Shown one piece after another: positions 63,286-64,000 of a DNA stretch of 64,000 nt (its first letter is position 1; each line of letters opens with the position of its first letter). The position numbers were made by a program, and so were the translations under genes. The stretch covers positions 850,827 to 914,826 of the forward strand of contig BDGG01000006.1 in assembly GCA_001949185.1 (NCBI GenBank). The letters are read 5' to 3'. This stretch comes from Ramazzottius varieornatus (lineage: Eukaryota > Tardigrada > Eutardigrada > Parachela > Ramazzottiidae). The notes under the pieces were generated by a model that had not been told where the DNA came from, searched no databases, and saw nothing but the letters and a program-made list of their open reading frames with translations.

Positions 63286-64000
63286 ATGCCTCCGAAAACT
63301 AGTGCTGAAACGAGAGCCGTAGTGACGGCGCCACACTCTCAGCGATCGTCGTTGAAGGAAAGCTCCGCTCGACTTTCAAGCCTCCGGAATCCAATCCATT
63401 ACAAAATGATTGGCAAGTTGATCAGATGAGAAGGAAACAAGAAGATCGGATGGGCCAAACCGGAGAAAGACTCGCTCCACAGAATGTTCCCACGATGCGC
63501 TCCAAGGACAATATCAGAAGAGTTGAGAATTCAGTTCTGAAAAAGAATCCGGATTCCCAACGGAAGCTTGCCCGTAAGCTCGGATGTTCCCAGCGCACTG
63601 TAGGCCGGATCATCCACGAAGATCTTGGCTTGAACGCGCGCAAGAAAAAGAAGGTTCACCACTTGACGGAAGCGCAGAAGAAACAGAGGTGTCTGTGAGG
63701 TAACAGGGTCAGGAAGATCTTCACCATGGATGAAACATGGATCAACCTTGATGACTGTAACAGTGAAGGAGAGCATTACTGCACCGATGGATTTTTGGAA
63801 GTCCCAGACGAGAAGCGTAAAAGCCGCTGAAGCACTGGCCCAAGAAAATCATGGTCGCCATTGGAATCTGCTGGAACGGAATGTCGAAGCCTTACCTCGT
63901 TGGTGGCAATGCGAAAGTTACAGCGCAGTACTTCATCAACAATGTCCTGTCGCCGATGGTAGAGTAGGACATTCCCCGACTTTATGCCAAAAATTCGCAA
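63286..64000 (+). pseudogene. Tc1/mariner-superfamily transposase, degenerate and cut by the window edge
   Basis: Starts MPPKTSAETRAVVTAPHSQR. The open frame 63426-63698 contains MRSKDNIRRVENSVLKKNPD, QRKLARKLGCSQRTVGRIIH and EDLGLNARKKKKVHHLTEAQ, the second helix-turn-helix and linker of a Tc1-like transposase. After a stop, the same frame gives FTMDETWINLDDCNSEGEHY with the first catalytic Asp. Then another frame gives KIMVAIGICWNGMSKPYLVG and KVTAQYFINNVLSPMVE. Stops and frame changes make it dead. The rest lies beyond base 64000, and the left terminal repeat could not be located. Confidence 0.75.

Overview
The window is nuclear DNA from an animal, most likely an invertebrate. Genes are split by many introns with GT..AG borders (often 60-300 bp), and several encode animal-type proteins: a CACHD1/alpha2-delta-like membrane protein, mitofusin, O-GlcNAc transferase (OGT), UBE2Z, folylpolyglutamate synthase (FPGS) and an OTUD3-like deubiquitinase. 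The phylum cannot be fixed from this sequence alone. A fatty-acid-binding-protein-like gene near 4.2 kb is faintly reminiscent of tardigrade secreted FABP-like proteins, but that is only a weak hint. No rRNA, tRNA or CRISPR array was found.

Layout. 0.3-3.2 kb: BTB-BACK protein gene (+), with a MITE and a reverse-transcriptase fragment in its introns. 4.2-4.7 kb: FABP-like gene (+), frame probably broken. 5.3-7.4 kb: three small single-exon secreted-peptide genes (+), the third cut by an in-frame stop. 7.8-10.2 kb: UBE2Z (-). 10.8-12.5 kb: an unrecognised, decayed gene (-). 13.1-17.6 kb: mitofusin (-). 19.2-25.0 kb: OGT (-). 25.7-27.8 kb: FPGS (-). 29.6-37.5 kb: mobile-element-rich block (phosphatase fragment, hAT MITEs, a complete but dead Tigger/pogo element, hAT pieces, an inverted-repeat unit). 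38.9-40.9 kb: OTUD3-like gene (-). 41.4-42.2 kb: unrecognised ORFs (+). 43.7-45.1 kb: small RPA1-like two-OB-fold gene (-). 45.8-50.9 kb: CACHD1-like gene (+). 50.9-64 kb: gene-poor, with a dead mariner, a LINE-like tail, an unrecognised pseudogene and a truncated Tc1/mariner-like element.

The most striking non-coding signal is a dispersed family of near-palindromic hairpins (stem AAGTGGCGCACGC / GCGTGCGCCACTT, outer arms ending GCTCGGCAAACA / TGTTTGCCGAGC). It occurs at about 25 places, usually as one to three hairpins in a row and mostly inside introns. It looks like a foldback MITE family that has colonised introns.

The genes do not form one pathway. OGT, UBE2Z and the OTUD3-like enzyme act in protein modification, mitofusin in mitochondrial fusion, FPGS in folate retention, the RPA1-like protein in single-stranded DNA binding, and the CACHD1-like protein at the cell surface. 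Splice joins for the BTB-BACK, UBE2Z, FPGS, RPA1-like and CACHD1-like genes were followed base by base and keep frame throughout; exon limits of mitofusin (except its first exons), OGT and part of OTUD3 are approximate.
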